DNA of 64,000 nt, taken from contig CALKBO010000028.1 of the NCBI GenBank assembly GCA_937989875.1, forward strand, positions 98,543 through 162,542, given 5' to 3'. Below are positions 6,944 to 15,744 of the stretch, piece by piece. The number at the start of each line of letters is the position of its first letter. Position 1 is the first letter of the stretch. Below the pieces are notes generated by a model. That model was not told where the DNA came from. It saw only the letters and a list, made by a program, of their open reading frames with translations, and searched no databases. Position numbers and translations under genes: made by a program. The DNA is from an uncultured Collinsella sp. (GTDB lineage Bacteria > Actinomycetota > Coriobacteriia > Coriobacteriales > Coriobacteriaceae).

Positions 6944-9724
6944 TTGGCGCGCGGATCTGCACAAAACGCCAAAGGCAATAAGGCCAATAACCAACCGGCA
7001 TCTGCTAAGGGTGCCGGTTCCCATCTGCGTGCCAATAAGGGCCACGAGGCGGACTTTGACGATTTTGAGCCCCTGGTCGAGCCCTCGGCCAACCGCGATA
7101 TTGCCGGCGTGGTCATCGCCGTTTTGGCGATTGCGTCCTTCATTGCCGTGATTTCGCCGGCGACTGCGCCCGTTACGGCTGTGGTTGCCGGTTTCTACCA
7201 CCTGGGCTTTGGTCTGGGCGCCTACGTGCTGCCGATCGTCATTTTGCTGTTTGCCGCCACGCTCTTTTTAGGCGAGGACTCGCCGCTCAACATTCGCTCG
7301 GTCGCGGGCGGAGCCGTGGTCTTTATCGCCGTCGTCTCCATTCTTTCGCTGATGGTGCCGGGTACGAGCGACTCGTGTGACCTTATGTTCACGCCGCAAA
7401 ATCTGTCCGCCTCGGGTGGCTACATCGGTGCGTTTATTGCGAGCGCGCTGCAGAATGCCCTGGGTAAGCCTATCGCGCTGGTGGTCCTGTTGGGTCTTGT
7501 CGTCGTGGGCCTGGTCATCATCGGCTTTTCTGTGGGTGGCGTGCTGCGCTCTGCTCGCGACCGTGCGGCCGATTTTGCCGAGCGCCGTCGTGCCGATGTC
7601 AACGCCAGCCCGTGGGGTGACGACGAAGCCCTGTCGGTGCCCGGCGTTGCTCGTCCGCACCTGAGCATTCTTCGTCAAAAGGGCTCCGATGCGGCCGTGA
7701 CCACGGTCATGGGCAATGATGTGGACCCGGTTTTGGACGATGACGACGAGGACGAGGATCCGTTTGTCGACGTGGCCGATGCCGTGGAGGCTGAGCGCGC
7801 TAAGACGACGCTGCTGCCGCGCCGTCATGCCAAGAAGAGCAAGGCCACACCCAAGTTGAATACAAGTGAGCCCGATCCGTCTTGGTCCGATAGCGAGATT
7901 GAGCTCACCGAGGGCGATGACGAGGACGACGAGGCTCCGATTGAGACCGCAAAGACAACTTTGCTGCCGCGTCGCCATGCAAAGCGCGACCAGGTAACCG
8001 GCCAGCTTTCGATGGAAGACGACCCCGATAAGATCGACGAGTCCGAACCGCCGTTTGCCGTGAATCCTGTCTCGGCAGCACCTCAGATTCCCGACTTCTT
8101 GAAGCATCCCAAGGTTGCCGATGCGCCTGCCTCGAGTGCTGCCGAATCGGCTGCGGCTAGCGATGGGGGAGCGGACGGCGACGCCGCGGATTACGAGGGC
8201 GAAGAAGAGGACGGCCTCAAGCTTCCGCCGCTCGAAATCCTGCATGCCAACCCGCAGTCGGCGTCCTCCGCGTCTTCTGACAAGGAGCTGGAACAGACTG
8301 CCGAGTCGCTGCAGTCAACCCTGCTTGAGTTTGGCCGCAGTGCCCGCGTGGTCGGCTGGATCGCCGGCCCCACGGTGACGACCTTTAAACTGCAGCCTGG
8401 TGAGGGCGAGCGCGTGAGCAAGATTTCGAGCCTCGAGGACGACATCGCGCTTTCGCTCGCTGCCCAGTCGGTGCGCATCTTTGCCCCGATCCCTGGTACC
8501 TCGCTTGTGGGTATCGAGATCCCCAATCGCAAGCGCCAGAACGTCAACCTGGGCGACGTACTTCCCTATGTGAAGGGCGGTCCGCTCGAGCTGGCCATCG
8601 GTCGCGATGCCGAGGGTACGCCGGTCGTCGCCGACCTTGCCAAGATGCCCCACCTGCTGATCGCCGGCACGACCGGTTCTGGTAAGTCGGTGATGATCAA
8701 CTCCATCATCACGACCCTGCTCATGCGCGCGCTTCCCGAGGACGTTCTCCTGATTATGGTCGACCCCAAGCGCGTCGAGCTTGCGGGCTATAACGGTCTG
8801 CCGCATCTCTATGTGCCCGTGGTGACCGAGCCCAAGCAGGCCGCGAGCGCTCTGCAATGGGCCGTGTCCGAGATGGAGCGTCGCCTGAAGGTCTTCGAGC
8901 GCCTTAACGTGCGTAAGATCTCGACCTACAACGAAAAGCAGGCCGCCGGCGAGTTTGAGCATTACGATAACCCGCCGCTAAAGATGCCCTATCTTGTCAT
9001 TATCATCGACGAGCTCTCGGACCTGATGATGGTCGCCGGTAAGGATGTCGAGGCCTCGATCGTGCGTATTGCACAGCTGGGCCGTGCCGCCGGTATCCAC
9101 CTTATCGTGGCCACGCAGCGCCCCAGCTCCAACGTGGTGACGGGCCTCATTAAGGCCAACATCACCAACCGCATCGCCTTTAACGTCGCCACGGGCATCG
9201 ACTCACGCGTCATCATCGACCAGATGGGTGCCGAAAAGCTCACCGGTTTGGGCGACATGCTGTTCTCCAAGGTCGACTGGGGCAAGCCTCGCCGTATCCA
9301 GGGCTGCTTTGTCTCGGATGACGAAATCAACAAGATTGTCGAGTTCGTCAAGTCGCAGAGCGAGCCCGACTACCACGAGGAGATCCTGTCTGCCGTGGCG
9401 CCCGCTTCCATGTCCATGGCGGGTGGCGGCGGCATTGTCCGCACCGGAGTCGCCGAGCCGCAAGACGATGATCCTCTCATTTGGGAAGCCGCCCATATTG
9501 TGGTGGAATCGCAGCTTGGCTCCACATCTGGCCTGCAACGTCGTCTGAAGGTTGGCTATGCGCGCGCCGGGCGTATTATGGACATGCTGGAAGAAAAGGG
9601 TGTCGTCGGTCCGCCCGACGGTTCCAAGCCGCGCGAGGTCCTGCTGGACGAGGAGGGGCTTGCCGCGCTGGAATCTGTCGACGCCGAGATGGCACGTGAA
9701 GATCGTGAGTTTGGAGGATTCTGA
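6944..9724 (+). CDS. ftsK: DNA translocase FtsK/SpoIIIE
   Basis: FtsK is a septum-anchored ATPase that pumps chromosome ends into daughter cells. Of 926 residues, the first 210 or so hold about four membrane segments. An acidic linker (about 230-440) follows, then the alpha-beta motor with Walker A GTTGSGKSV and Walker B YLVIIIDELSD, and a C-terminal winged-helix gamma domain. The start is TTG, one base after the rnj stop, served by the GGAGG inside the rnj end. The linker contains the 12-residue motif AKTTLLPRRHAK twice (residues 286-297 and 336-347), encoded with different synonymous codons. The stop overlaps the next start as TGATG. Confidence 0.95.
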   Translation: MARGSAQNAKGNKANNQPASAKGAGSHLRANKGHEADFDDFEPLVEPSANRDIAGVVIAVLAIASFIAVISPATAPVTAVVAGFYHLGFGLGAYVLPIVILLFAATLFLGEDSPLNIRSVAGGAVVFIAVVSILSLMVPGTSDSCDLMFTPQNLSASGGYIGAFIASALQNALGKPIALVVLLGLVVVGLVIIGFSVGGVLRSARDRAADFAERRRADVNASPWGDDEALSVPGVARPHLSILRQKGSDAAVTTVMGNDVDPVLDDDDEDEDPFVDVADAVEAERAKTTLLPRRHAKKSKATPKLNTSEPDPSWSDSEIELTEGDDEDDEAPIETAKTTLLPRRHAKRDQVTGQLSMEDDPDKIDESEPPFAVNPVSAAPQIPDFLKHPKVADAPASSAAESAAASDGGADGDAADYEGEEEDGLKLPPLEILHANPQSASSASSDKELEQTAESLQSTLLEFGRSARVVGWIAGPTVTTFKLQPGEGERVSKISSLEDDIALSLAAQSVRIFAPIPGTSLVGIEIPNRKRQNVNLGDVLPYVKGGPLELAIGRDAEGTPVVADLAKMPHLLIAGTTGSGKSVMINSIITTLLMRALPEDVLLIMVDPKRVELAGYNGLPHLYVPVVTEPKQAASALQWAVSEMERRLKVFERLNVRKISTYNEKQAAGEFEHYDNPPLKMPYLVIIIDELSDLMMVAGKDVEASIVRIAQLGRAAGIHLIVATQRPSSNVVTGLIKANITNRIAFNVATGIDSRVIIDQMGAEKLTGLGDMLFSKVDWGKPRRIQGCFVSDDEINKIVEFVKSQSEPDYHEEILSAVAPASMSMAGGGGIVRTGVAEPQDDDPLIWEAAHIVVESQLGSTSGLQRRLKVGYARAGRIMDMLEEKGVVGPPDGSKPREVLLDEEGLAALESVDAEMAREDREFGGF

Positions 9725-11235
9725 TGGCTGCACGCTTTGGTGACATGCTGCTCGAGCAGCGTCGCCGAATGGGCCTTTCCATTCAGCAAGTCGCCAACAC
9801 CATCAAAATCAGGCCGCAGATCATCGAGTTTTTCGAGACCGGTAACTTTGCTTCGATGCCGCCGCGCGGCTATGCGCAGGGCATGATTTCGAGCTATGCT
9901 CGCTTTTTGGGCCTCAATCCGCGCGAGGTCGTCAATGCCTACTTTGACGATCTGATGGCATATGAGCGCGAGACGTCGCAGCAGGGCGGTCGTTTTCAGG
10001 ACGCCGCTGGCTACGTCAATTCGCGTTCCTCGGTCGATAACGGGCGCTTCCTGATGGTTCAGGGCGGTCGTTCGACGCGTTATGGACAGCGTCCTCAGCA
10101 GGCCGGTTATATTACCGAGACGGGTTCGGGCGAGGAGATTCGTTCGCAGCGTGACCGGTTCCGCAGTACGCCGCTGCCCGAGGACCGTGCACTTCCCGCT
10201 GCCCGCGGCGTGGCTCGTGACCCTCGTGCCGGCTACGGCGACGGCGGCTATTCCGATCGCGGTTACCGTGGGGTCTCTACGGGACGCTCTCGCGGTGGCT
10301 ATGCGGATGCCGATACCACGCAGGTGACGCCGCGTCTTCGCTCTCAATCACAGCCGTATGGCCAGCGCTCTTCGGCTCCGCGTTCGGGCCAGCGTGGCTA
10401 TCAAGGCCGCGGTGAACTTGCGCCCCGCTCGGGTCAGCGCAGCCTTCAGGGCCAGGGTGGCTATCGCGGCCGTTCCGATAGCAATCGTGGTCGTATGCCT
10501 CAGGGAGGCGGCCGCAGCAGTTCCAATCGTGGACGCGGCGGATCACGTACTCCTCAAAACAACGGGCTCGATCCGCGTATCGTCTACGCCGGCATCGGTG
10601 CCGTTGCGCTGTTGTTGATTGTGCTCATCGTGGTGCTTCTGCGCGGCTGCGCATCTTCGGCGCCCGAGACCACGCCCGAGACGCCCACTGCTACCAAGAC
10701 GACGACCAAGAAGTCTTCTAAGAAGACCGAAACGGTCGACGAGGACGAAGACACCGATGAGGCGACGGATGAGTCGACTGACTCGGACGCTACCAAGACG
10801 ACGGCCAAGAAGGAAGAGAACGAGGTCACGAAGGTCAAAGTCTCCGTTGCCAAGGGAAAGACCGCGTGGATTGAGGTCAAGGTCGACGGCAAGTCGGTCT
10901 ATGGCGCCCAAGCGACTGGCCCCTTTGAGCAGGAGTACTCGCCCGAGTCCTCGATCGAGATCACCACGTCCAAGCCTTCCGATGTCACCGTTACCAAGAA
11001 CGGTGAAAAGGTTCGTTACGATACCAAGACCTCGGGCGTGGCGCGTGTGACGATCACCGTTCCCAAGAAGGAGACGACTGATTCCGAGAATGGTGAAAGT
11101 TCTGATGGTACCGATACCACCGATGGTGCCGATACCACCGACGTTACCGATGCCCAGTCCACGGATGGCGCCGATACCGCAACTGACGGTCAGACACCCA
11201 CCGATTCTACCGACTATTCGTACGATAGCTACTAA
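9724..11235 (+). CDS. RodZ-like helix-turn-helix membrane protein
   Basis: RodZ-type proteins link the MreB cytoskeleton to the envelope. Residues 1-85 form an HTH_25 domain (MLLEQRRRMGLSIQQVANTI, then the family-typical PRGYAQGMISSYARFLGL). Residues about 100-275 are low-complexity and rich in R, G, S and Q with several RG steps. One membrane helix lies near residues 287-307. A Thr/Asp/Lys-rich stretch and an outside domain of the DUF4115 type (TAWIEVKVDGKSVYGAQ) follow, and an Asp/Thr-rich tail ends it. The start overlaps the ftsK stop, so the two are translationally coupled. The long RG-rich linker is unusual. Confidence 0.85.
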   Translation: MAARFGDMLLEQRRRMGLSIQQVANTIKIRPQIIEFFETGNFASMPPRGYAQGMISSYARFLGLNPREVVNAYFDDLMAYERETSQQGGRFQDAAGYVNSRSSVDNGRFLMVQGGRSTRYGQRPQQAGYITETGSGEEIRSQRDRFRSTPLPEDRALPAARGVARDPRAGYGDGGYSDRGYRGVSTGRSRGGYADADTTQVTPRLRSQSQPYGQRSSAPRSGQRGYQGRGELAPRSGQRSLQGQGGYRGRSDSNRGRMPQGGGRSSSNRGRGGSRTPQNNGLDPRIVYAGIGAVALLLIVLIVVLLRGCASSAPETTPETPTATKTTTKKSSKKTETVDEDEDTDEATDESTDSDATKTTAKKEENEVTKVKVSVAKGKTAWIEVKVDGKSVYGAQATGPFEQEYSPESSIEITTSKPSDVTVTKNGEKVRYDTKTSGVARVTITVPKKETTDSENGESSDGTDTTDGADTTDVTDAQSTDGADTATDGQTPTDSTDYSYDSY

Positions 11236-11261
11236 GCCGCTCGTACGCGAAAGGAAACATC

Positions 11262-11759
11262 ATGGCTAAAGATTCCAGCTTCGACGTCGTGTCCGAGGTC
11301 AACATGCAAGAGGTCGACAACGCCTTCCAGCAGACCACGCGCGAGATTTCCCAGCGCTATGACCTTAAGGATTCCGGCGCCACGATCGAGCTTTCGAAGG
11401 GCGACAAGCTCTTTACGATCAGCGCCCCGGCTGACTTTGTCTCTAAGCAGATTATCGACGTGCTGAGTTCCAAGCTCATCAAGCGCGGCATTGACCTCAA
11501 GGCTGTCTCGTGGGATGCTCCTCAGGCGGCATCGGGCGGCACCGTGCGCGTGCTCGGCCATATTGTCGAGGGTATCGACCAGGCGACCGCCAAGAAGATC
11601 AACAAGGACATCAAGGACCAAAAGCTCAAGGTCAAGGTGACCATCGAGGCCGACAAGCTGCGTGTTTCCTCTGCTTCGAAGGATGCGTTGCAGACCGTAA
11701 TCCAGTTCCTGCGCGACCAGGACTACGGCCAGCCGCTACAGTTCACCAACTACCGCTAA
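11262..11759 (+). CDS. YajQ family nucleotide-binding protein
   Basis: YajQ-family proteins bind nucleotides, and some members bind cyclic di-GMP and act with transcription factors. The 165-residue product fits the family length and shows its signatures: the N-terminal SFDVVSEVNMQEVDNAFQQ, the central SAPADFVSKQIIDVLSSKLI and the C-terminal FLRDQDYGQPLQFTNYR. The ATG at 11262 has GAAAGGAAAC upstream. It lies between the rodZ-like gene and rimO on the same strand. The role in this organism cannot be told from sequence. Confidence 0.92.
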   Translation: MAKDSSFDVVSEVNMQEVDNAFQQTTREISQRYDLKDSGATIELSKGDKLFTISAPADFVSKQIIDVLSSKLIKRGIDLKAVSWDAPQAASGGTVRVLGHIVEGIDQATAKKINKDIKDQKLKVKVTIEADKLRVSSASKDALQTVIQFLRDQDYGQPLQFTNYR

Positions 11760-11786
11760 TATCATTCGAAAGGACCGCTCTCCAAC

Positions 11787-13136
11787 ATGGATACACCGTT
11801 GGGCTCCGTGCTCTACATCACCCTCGGGTGCGCTAAGAACGAGGTCGACACCGACCGCATGCGTTCTCTTTTGACCGCTGCGGGCTACGAGGAGGCATTC
11901 GACCCGCAGGATGCCGATATCGCCATCGTCAATACATGCTCGTTCCTCGCCTCCGCAACGTCCGAGAGCATCGAGACCACGCTCGAGCTCGCCAACGAGG
12001 TTCAGGACGGCGTTCGTTCTTGCCCCATCGTTATGTGCGGCTGTGTGCCGTCGCGCTATGGCGACGACCTGCCTGACGAGCTGCCCGAGGTCGCTGCCTT
12101 TGTGAAGGCCGACGAGGAGGACGGCATCGTGGCGGTCATCGATGGCGTGCTGGGTGTCGAGCGTGAGATCGCGGCCTATATCCCTCAGGTCAAGCGTACC
12201 GTCGAGGGCGCCGTTGCTTACGTCAAGATTTCCGATGGCTGCAACCGCTTCTGCAGCTTCTGCATGATCCCCTATATTCGCGGTCGCTATCATTCGCGCA
12301 ATGCCGAGAGCATTATCTCCGAGGTACGCGATCTGGTTGCCGGCGGTGTGCGCGAGATCGTGCTGATCGGCCAGGACACGGGTATTTGGGGCACCGACTT
12401 TACTGACGAGGATGTCGCCGAGGGCTCGCCGCGCAATCTGGCGCAGCTGCTGCGTGCCGTCGCCGAGGCCGTGCGCCCGCACAACGTCTGGGTCCGCGTG
12501 CTCTATCTGCAGCCCGAGGGCATGACTGACGAACTCATCGAGACGATTCGCGATACGCCCGAGGTGCTGCCCTATATCGATATCCCCGTGCAGCACTGCG
12601 ACGCGCGCATTCTCAAGGCCATGCGCCGTTCTGGTTCGCGCCAGGAGCTCGAGGACCTGTTCCGCGATCTGCGTGAGCGTATCCCCGGCATCGTGATCCG
12701 TTCCACGGCCATGGTCGGCTTCCCGACCGAGACCGACGACGAGTTCCGCGATTTTATCGACTTTATGGACACCGTCGGCTTTGACTACACGAGCGTCTTT
12801 GCCTACTCGCAGGAGGAGGGCAGCCTGGCCGCTAAGATGGAGGGTCAGGTCGACGAAGAGGTCAAGCTCGAGCGCGCCCAGGAGGCCATGGACCTGGCCG
12901 AGTCGCTCGGTTTTGCCGCCACTGCCGCACATGTGGGCGAGCGCGCCCAGGTGATCGTCGACGGTATCGAAGAGACCGAGGATGGCGCCGAGCTGATCGG
13001 CCATGCCTGGTTCCAGGCGCCCGATTCCGATGGCGCGGTGCATCTGGACGCCAGCGAGGCGTCCGTGGGCGATATTCTGACCGTCGAGTTTACCGATAGC
13101 TTCTGCTATGAGCTTATCGGTCATGTTGTGGAGTAG
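11787..13136 (+). CDS. rimO: Ribosomal protein S12 methylthiotransferase
   Basis: RimO is a radical-SAM enzyme with two iron-sulfur clusters that methylthiolates an aspartate of ribosomal protein S12. The 449 residues contain the N-terminal MTTase domain (TLGCAKNEVDTDRM, with further cysteines at NTCSFL and CGCVPSR), the radical-SAM motif CNRFCSFC and a C-terminal TRAM domain. The CAKNEVD sequence separates RimO from MiaB, which is encoded separately at 19764. The ATG follows an AAAGGA site. Ten bases separate it from pgsA. Confidence 0.95.
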   Translation: MDTPLGSVLYITLGCAKNEVDTDRMRSLLTAAGYEEAFDPQDADIAIVNTCSFLASATSESIETTLELANEVQDGVRSCPIVMCGCVPSRYGDDLPDELPEVAAFVKADEEDGIVAVIDGVLGVEREIAAYIPQVKRTVEGAVAYVKISDGCNRFCSFCMIPYIRGRYHSRNAESIISEVRDLVAGGVREIVLIGQDTGIWGTDFTDEDVAEGSPRNLAQLLRAVAEAVRPHNVWVRVLYLQPEGMTDELIETIRDTPEVLPYIDIPVQHCDARILKAMRRSGSRQELEDLFRDLRERIPGIVIRSTAMVGFPTETDDEFRDFIDFMDTVGFDYTSVFAYSQEEGSLAAKMEGQVDEEVKLERAQEAMDLAESLGFAATAAHVGERAQVIVDGIEETEDGAELIGHAWFQAPDSDGAVHLDASEASVGDILTVEFTDSFCYELIGHVVE

Positions 13137-13145
13137 GAGAGCGTC

Positions 13146-13784
13146 GTGGCTAACGAGAGCAATAAGGAACTGACGAGTGTCTGGACGCCCGCCAACATCG
13201 TGACGTGCGTTCGCATCGTCTTTATCCCGGTGTTCATGATCGTGTCGGCGCTTTCTCACACGAGTGTTGCCGGTACGGATTGGAGCATCTTCGACGGCCC
13301 GCTCGCCGCCGCTGCCTTCATTCTGTATGTGATCCTGTCGTGCACCGATAAGGTCGACGGTTATCTGGCGCGTTCGCGCAACGAGATCACCGACTTCGGT
13401 AAATTCTTGGACCCCATCGCCGATAAGCTGCTCGTGTTCTCGGCCCTGCTGCTGTTCTTGGATTTTGGCGCGGTGACCGTGTGGTCCGTGTTCATTATCC
13501 TGTTCCGCGAGCTGCTGGTGAGCGTCCTTCGCATGGTTGCGAGTGCGGCTGGTGTGGTCGTTGCGGCCGATAAGCTCGGCAAGTACAAGACGGCAACCAC
13601 GATGGTCTCCATTTGCGGTTACCTGTGCGTTTTTGCTATGGCCGGCTTGCACCTTGGCCCGGTGGCGCTGACGCTCGGCATCTACTCGGTGTCGCGCTTC
13701 CTGTACGCCGTTGCCGTTGTCCTGACCGTTATCTCGGGCGCCCAGTACTTCTGGAACTGCCGCAAGATCGTCTTTTCGGTCTAG
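13146..13784 (+). CDS. pgsA: CDP-diacylglycerol-glycerol-3-phosphate phosphatidyltransferase
   Basis: This integral membrane enzyme joins CDP-diacylglycerol and glycerol-3-phosphate to make phosphatidylglycerol phosphate, the entry to anionic phospholipids. The 212-residue product has the full CDP-alcohol motif D-x2-D-G-x2-A-R-x8-G-x3-D-x3-D, visible from DKVDGYLAR to GKFLDPIAD, and several membrane helices. The start is GTG at 13146, with GGAG in the rimO end. It lies between rimO and cinA, and pgsA-cinA-recA is a frequent order in Gram-positive bacteria. A second family member lies at 34071. Confidence 0.93.
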   Translation: MANESNKELTSVWTPANIVTCVRIVFIPVFMIVSALSHTSVAGTDWSIFDGPLAAAAFILYVILSCTDKVDGYLARSRNEITDFGKFLDPIADKLLVFSALLLFLDFGAVTVWSVFIILFRELLVSVLRMVASAAGVVVAADKLGKYKTATTMVSICGYLCVFAMAGLHLGPVALTLGIYSVSRFLYAVAVVLTVISGAQYFWNCRKIVFSV

Positions 13785-13790
13785 GTCCTG

Positions 13791-14327
13791 GTGGGTATGA
13801 CGGACTCTTTTGAGCAGATTTCCGCACATAACGAGGAGCTGGCGCGTGATATTGTCGAGCGCGCGAGCGCTCGGGGCGTGACGGTTTCGACGGCTGAGTC
13901 GCTGACGGCGGGTATGATCGCCTCGACGATTGCCGATATCCCGGGCGCCTCGGCGGTGCTGCGTGGCGGTGCGGTGACCTATTGCGATGAGATTAAGCAT
14001 CGTGTTCTTGGTGTTGAGCAGGAGACGCTCGACCGCTATACCGCGGTGTCGCATCAGACCGCGCGCGAGATGGCGGTGGGTTCGCTGGAGCTGTACCAGA
14101 GCGATATCGCAGTGAGCGCAACGGGTTATGCCGGCCCCGGCGGTGGCACTGAGGACGATCCGGCGGGCACTTTCTATATTGGCTGGGCGCATCGTTCCGC
14201 CGATGGGGGCGTGCCGGTTGTGGACTCTGTGCGCTGCCACTATGAGGGCGACCGTTCGTGTGTTCGTGCCCATGCGGTCGCGGAGGCATTGGGGCGCATT
14301 GCCCTTGTGCTCAACTCTATGGAATAG
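13791..14327 (+). CDS. CinA C-terminal-type amidohydrolase
   Basis: This is the stand-alone C-terminal CinA domain, related to nicotinamide-nucleotide amidase PncC, which turns NMN into nicotinate mononucleotide. The 178 residues contain TAESLTAGMIASTIADIPG and ATGYAGPGGGTEDDPAGTFY, both typical. The N-terminal MoeA-like domain of full CinA is absent. The frame opens with GTG at 13791, and an ATG two codons later (13797) is an equal candidate start. It lies between pgsA and recA, as in many Gram-positive genomes, and a terminator follows. Confidence 0.9.
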   Translation: MGMTDSFEQISAHNEELARDIVERASARGVTVSTAESLTAGMIASTIADIPGASAVLRGGAVTYCDEIKHRVLGVEQETLDRYTAVSHQTAREMAVGSLELYQSDIAVSATGYAGPGGGTEDDPAGTFYIGWAHRSADGGVPVVDSVRCHYEGDRSCVRAHAVAEALGRIALVLNSME

Positions 14328-14334
14328 ACATGTT

Positions 14335-14360
14335 TTAAGGGGCCTTAGGGCCCCTTAATT
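14335..14360 (+). terminator. Terminator between cinA and recA
   Basis: TTAAGGGGCC-TTAG-GGCCCCTTAA is a perfect 10-bp stem with a 4-base loop, starting 7 bases after the cinA stop and flanked by TTTT and TT. The symmetry would let it work both ways. Confidence 0.8.
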
Positions 14361-14525
14361 GTGGAGATAGGGACCTCTGACAAATTTAGCGTTTGTGCTG
14401 GTTGTAGATGTATTTTTGCCTGCCTTGTTCATATTTGGTCCTTTGTGGTCAAGTATTTGGTCAGTGTTTGGTCGGCGTTTGGTTGGGTTTTGGAAAGACC
14501 GCCTGCATATGATTGGCCTGAACGG

Positions 14526-14554
14526 TTGACCACGAACAGCCGTTCGTTTATTAT
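14526..14554 (+). promoter_or_regulatory. recA promoter with LexA (SOS) box
   Basis: TTGACC (14526-14531) and TATTAT (14549-14554) are separated by 17 bases. Between them is ACGAACAGCCGTTCGT (14532-14547), a perfect CGAAC-N4-GTTCG LexA operator. LexA bound here would block RNA polymerase until it is cleaved during DNA damage. recA starts 31 bases downstream. The 165 bases between the cinA terminator and this promoter hold no convincing gene. Confidence 0.88.
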
Positions 14555-14584
14555 CGATGCAGGTTGTTAAGAGGAGGGCTATTC

Positions 14585-15733
14585 ATGGCCAAGAATTCAG
14601 GTCCCGTACGTACCGTTCATGCTCGCACGACGGGTAAAGAGCGCGATGAGATGATCGCCACCACCAAGGCCGAGATCGAGAAGAAATTCGGCCAGGGTTC
14701 CATCATGAGGTACGGCGACGGTGGCCCCGAGCTCGAGGTCGAGGCCATTCCCACGGGCGCCCTGGCCCTCGATGCCGCGCTGGGTATCGGCGGCGTGCCG
14801 CGCGGCCGTATCGTCGAGATTTACGGTCCTGAGTCCTCCGGTAAGACGACGCTTTCGCTCGAGATCCTGGCCGAGGCCCAGGCAATGGGTGGCGTTGTGG
14901 CATTTATCGATGCCGAGCACGCGCTTGATCCCACGTATGCCGCGCGCATTGGCGTGGATATCGACGAGGTACTGATTTCCCAGCCCGATACGGGTGAGCA
15001 GGCGCTCGAGATTGTTGACATGCTCGTGCGTTCTGGCGCCATCGATGCTATCGTCGTCGACTCCGTCGCCGCGCTGACCCCGCGTGCCGAGATCGAGGGA
15101 GAAATCGGCGACACTACGGTCGGTCTTCAGGCTCGCCTGATGAGCCAGGCGCTCCGCAAGCTCGCCGGCTCGCTGTCCAAGTCCAACACGACGTGCATCT
15201 TCATTAACCAGCTGCGTGAGAAGATCGGCGTCATGTTCGGCAACCCCGAGACCACGACGGGCGGCCGCGCCCTTAAGTTCTTCTCTTCGGTGCGTATCGA
15301 CATTCGCCGCATCGACAGCATTAAGCTTAAGGACGAGGTTATCGGTAACCGCGTGCGCGCCAAGGTCGTTAAGAACAAGGTGGCAGCTCCGTTCCGTTCT
15401 GCTGAGTTCGACATCATGTACGGTACGGGCATCTCTAAGGAGGGCTCGATTCTGGACATGGCTGTCGAGTGCGGCATTTGCAAGAAGATGGGCTCCTGGT
15501 TTGCCTATGGCGAGGATAAGCTCGGCAACGGTCGCGAGGCCGCCAAGGCGTTCCTGCGCGAACACCCCGATTGTGCCGACGAGATTGAGCATAAGGTCCG
15601 CCTTGCCTGTGGACTTGAGTTTGATGACGATGCTCCGTCCGAGGTCGAGCTGACCGATCAGCCTGCGCCTGAGGAGTTTGGCGAGCTTTACGCCATCGAT
15701 GGTTCCGCCATGCTCGATGATGACGACGAGTAG
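14585..15733 (+). CDS. recA: Recombinase RecA
   Basis: RecA forms filaments on single-stranded DNA, drives strand exchange and triggers LexA self-cleavage. The 382-residue protein shows Walker A GPESSGKTT, the Walker B region IDAIVVDSVAALTPRAE, loop L2 GVMFGNPETTTGGRALKF and an acidic C-terminal tail ending LDDDDE. The frame reaches upstream to 14564, but the ATG at 14585 has GAGGAGGG seven bases before it. Expression should be SOS-controlled through the box at 14532. recX follows 11 bases after the stop. Confidence 0.98.
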   Translation: MAKNSGPVRTVHARTTGKERDEMIATTKAEIEKKFGQGSIMRYGDGGPELEVEAIPTGALALDAALGIGGVPRGRIVEIYGPESSGKTTLSLEILAEAQAMGGVVAFIDAEHALDPTYAARIGVDIDEVLISQPDTGEQALEIVDMLVRSGAIDAIVVDSVAALTPRAEIEGEIGDTTVGLQARLMSQALRKLAGSLSKSNTTCIFINQLREKIGVMFGNPETTTGGRALKFFSSVRIDIRRIDSIKLKDEVIGNRVRAKVVKNKVAAPFRSAEFDIMYGTGISKEGSILDMAVECGICKKMGSWFAYGEDKLGNGREAAKAFLREHPDCADEIEHKVRLACGLEFDDDAPSEVELTDQPAPEEFGELYAIDGSAMLDDDDE

Positions 15734-15744
15734 CGGTTACGCTC

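Noticed and set aside
5287..7143. 618-codon open frame on the - strand over rnj
   Set aside because: Antisense shadow of a clear RNase J gene, with no family motif.
11736..14273. 845-codon - strand frame over rimO, pgsA and cinA
   Set aside because: It spans three well-supported genes on the other strand and has no recognisable domain.
14361..14570. 69-codon frame upstream of recA
   Set aside because: It has no ribosome binding site and covers the recA promoter and LexA box.
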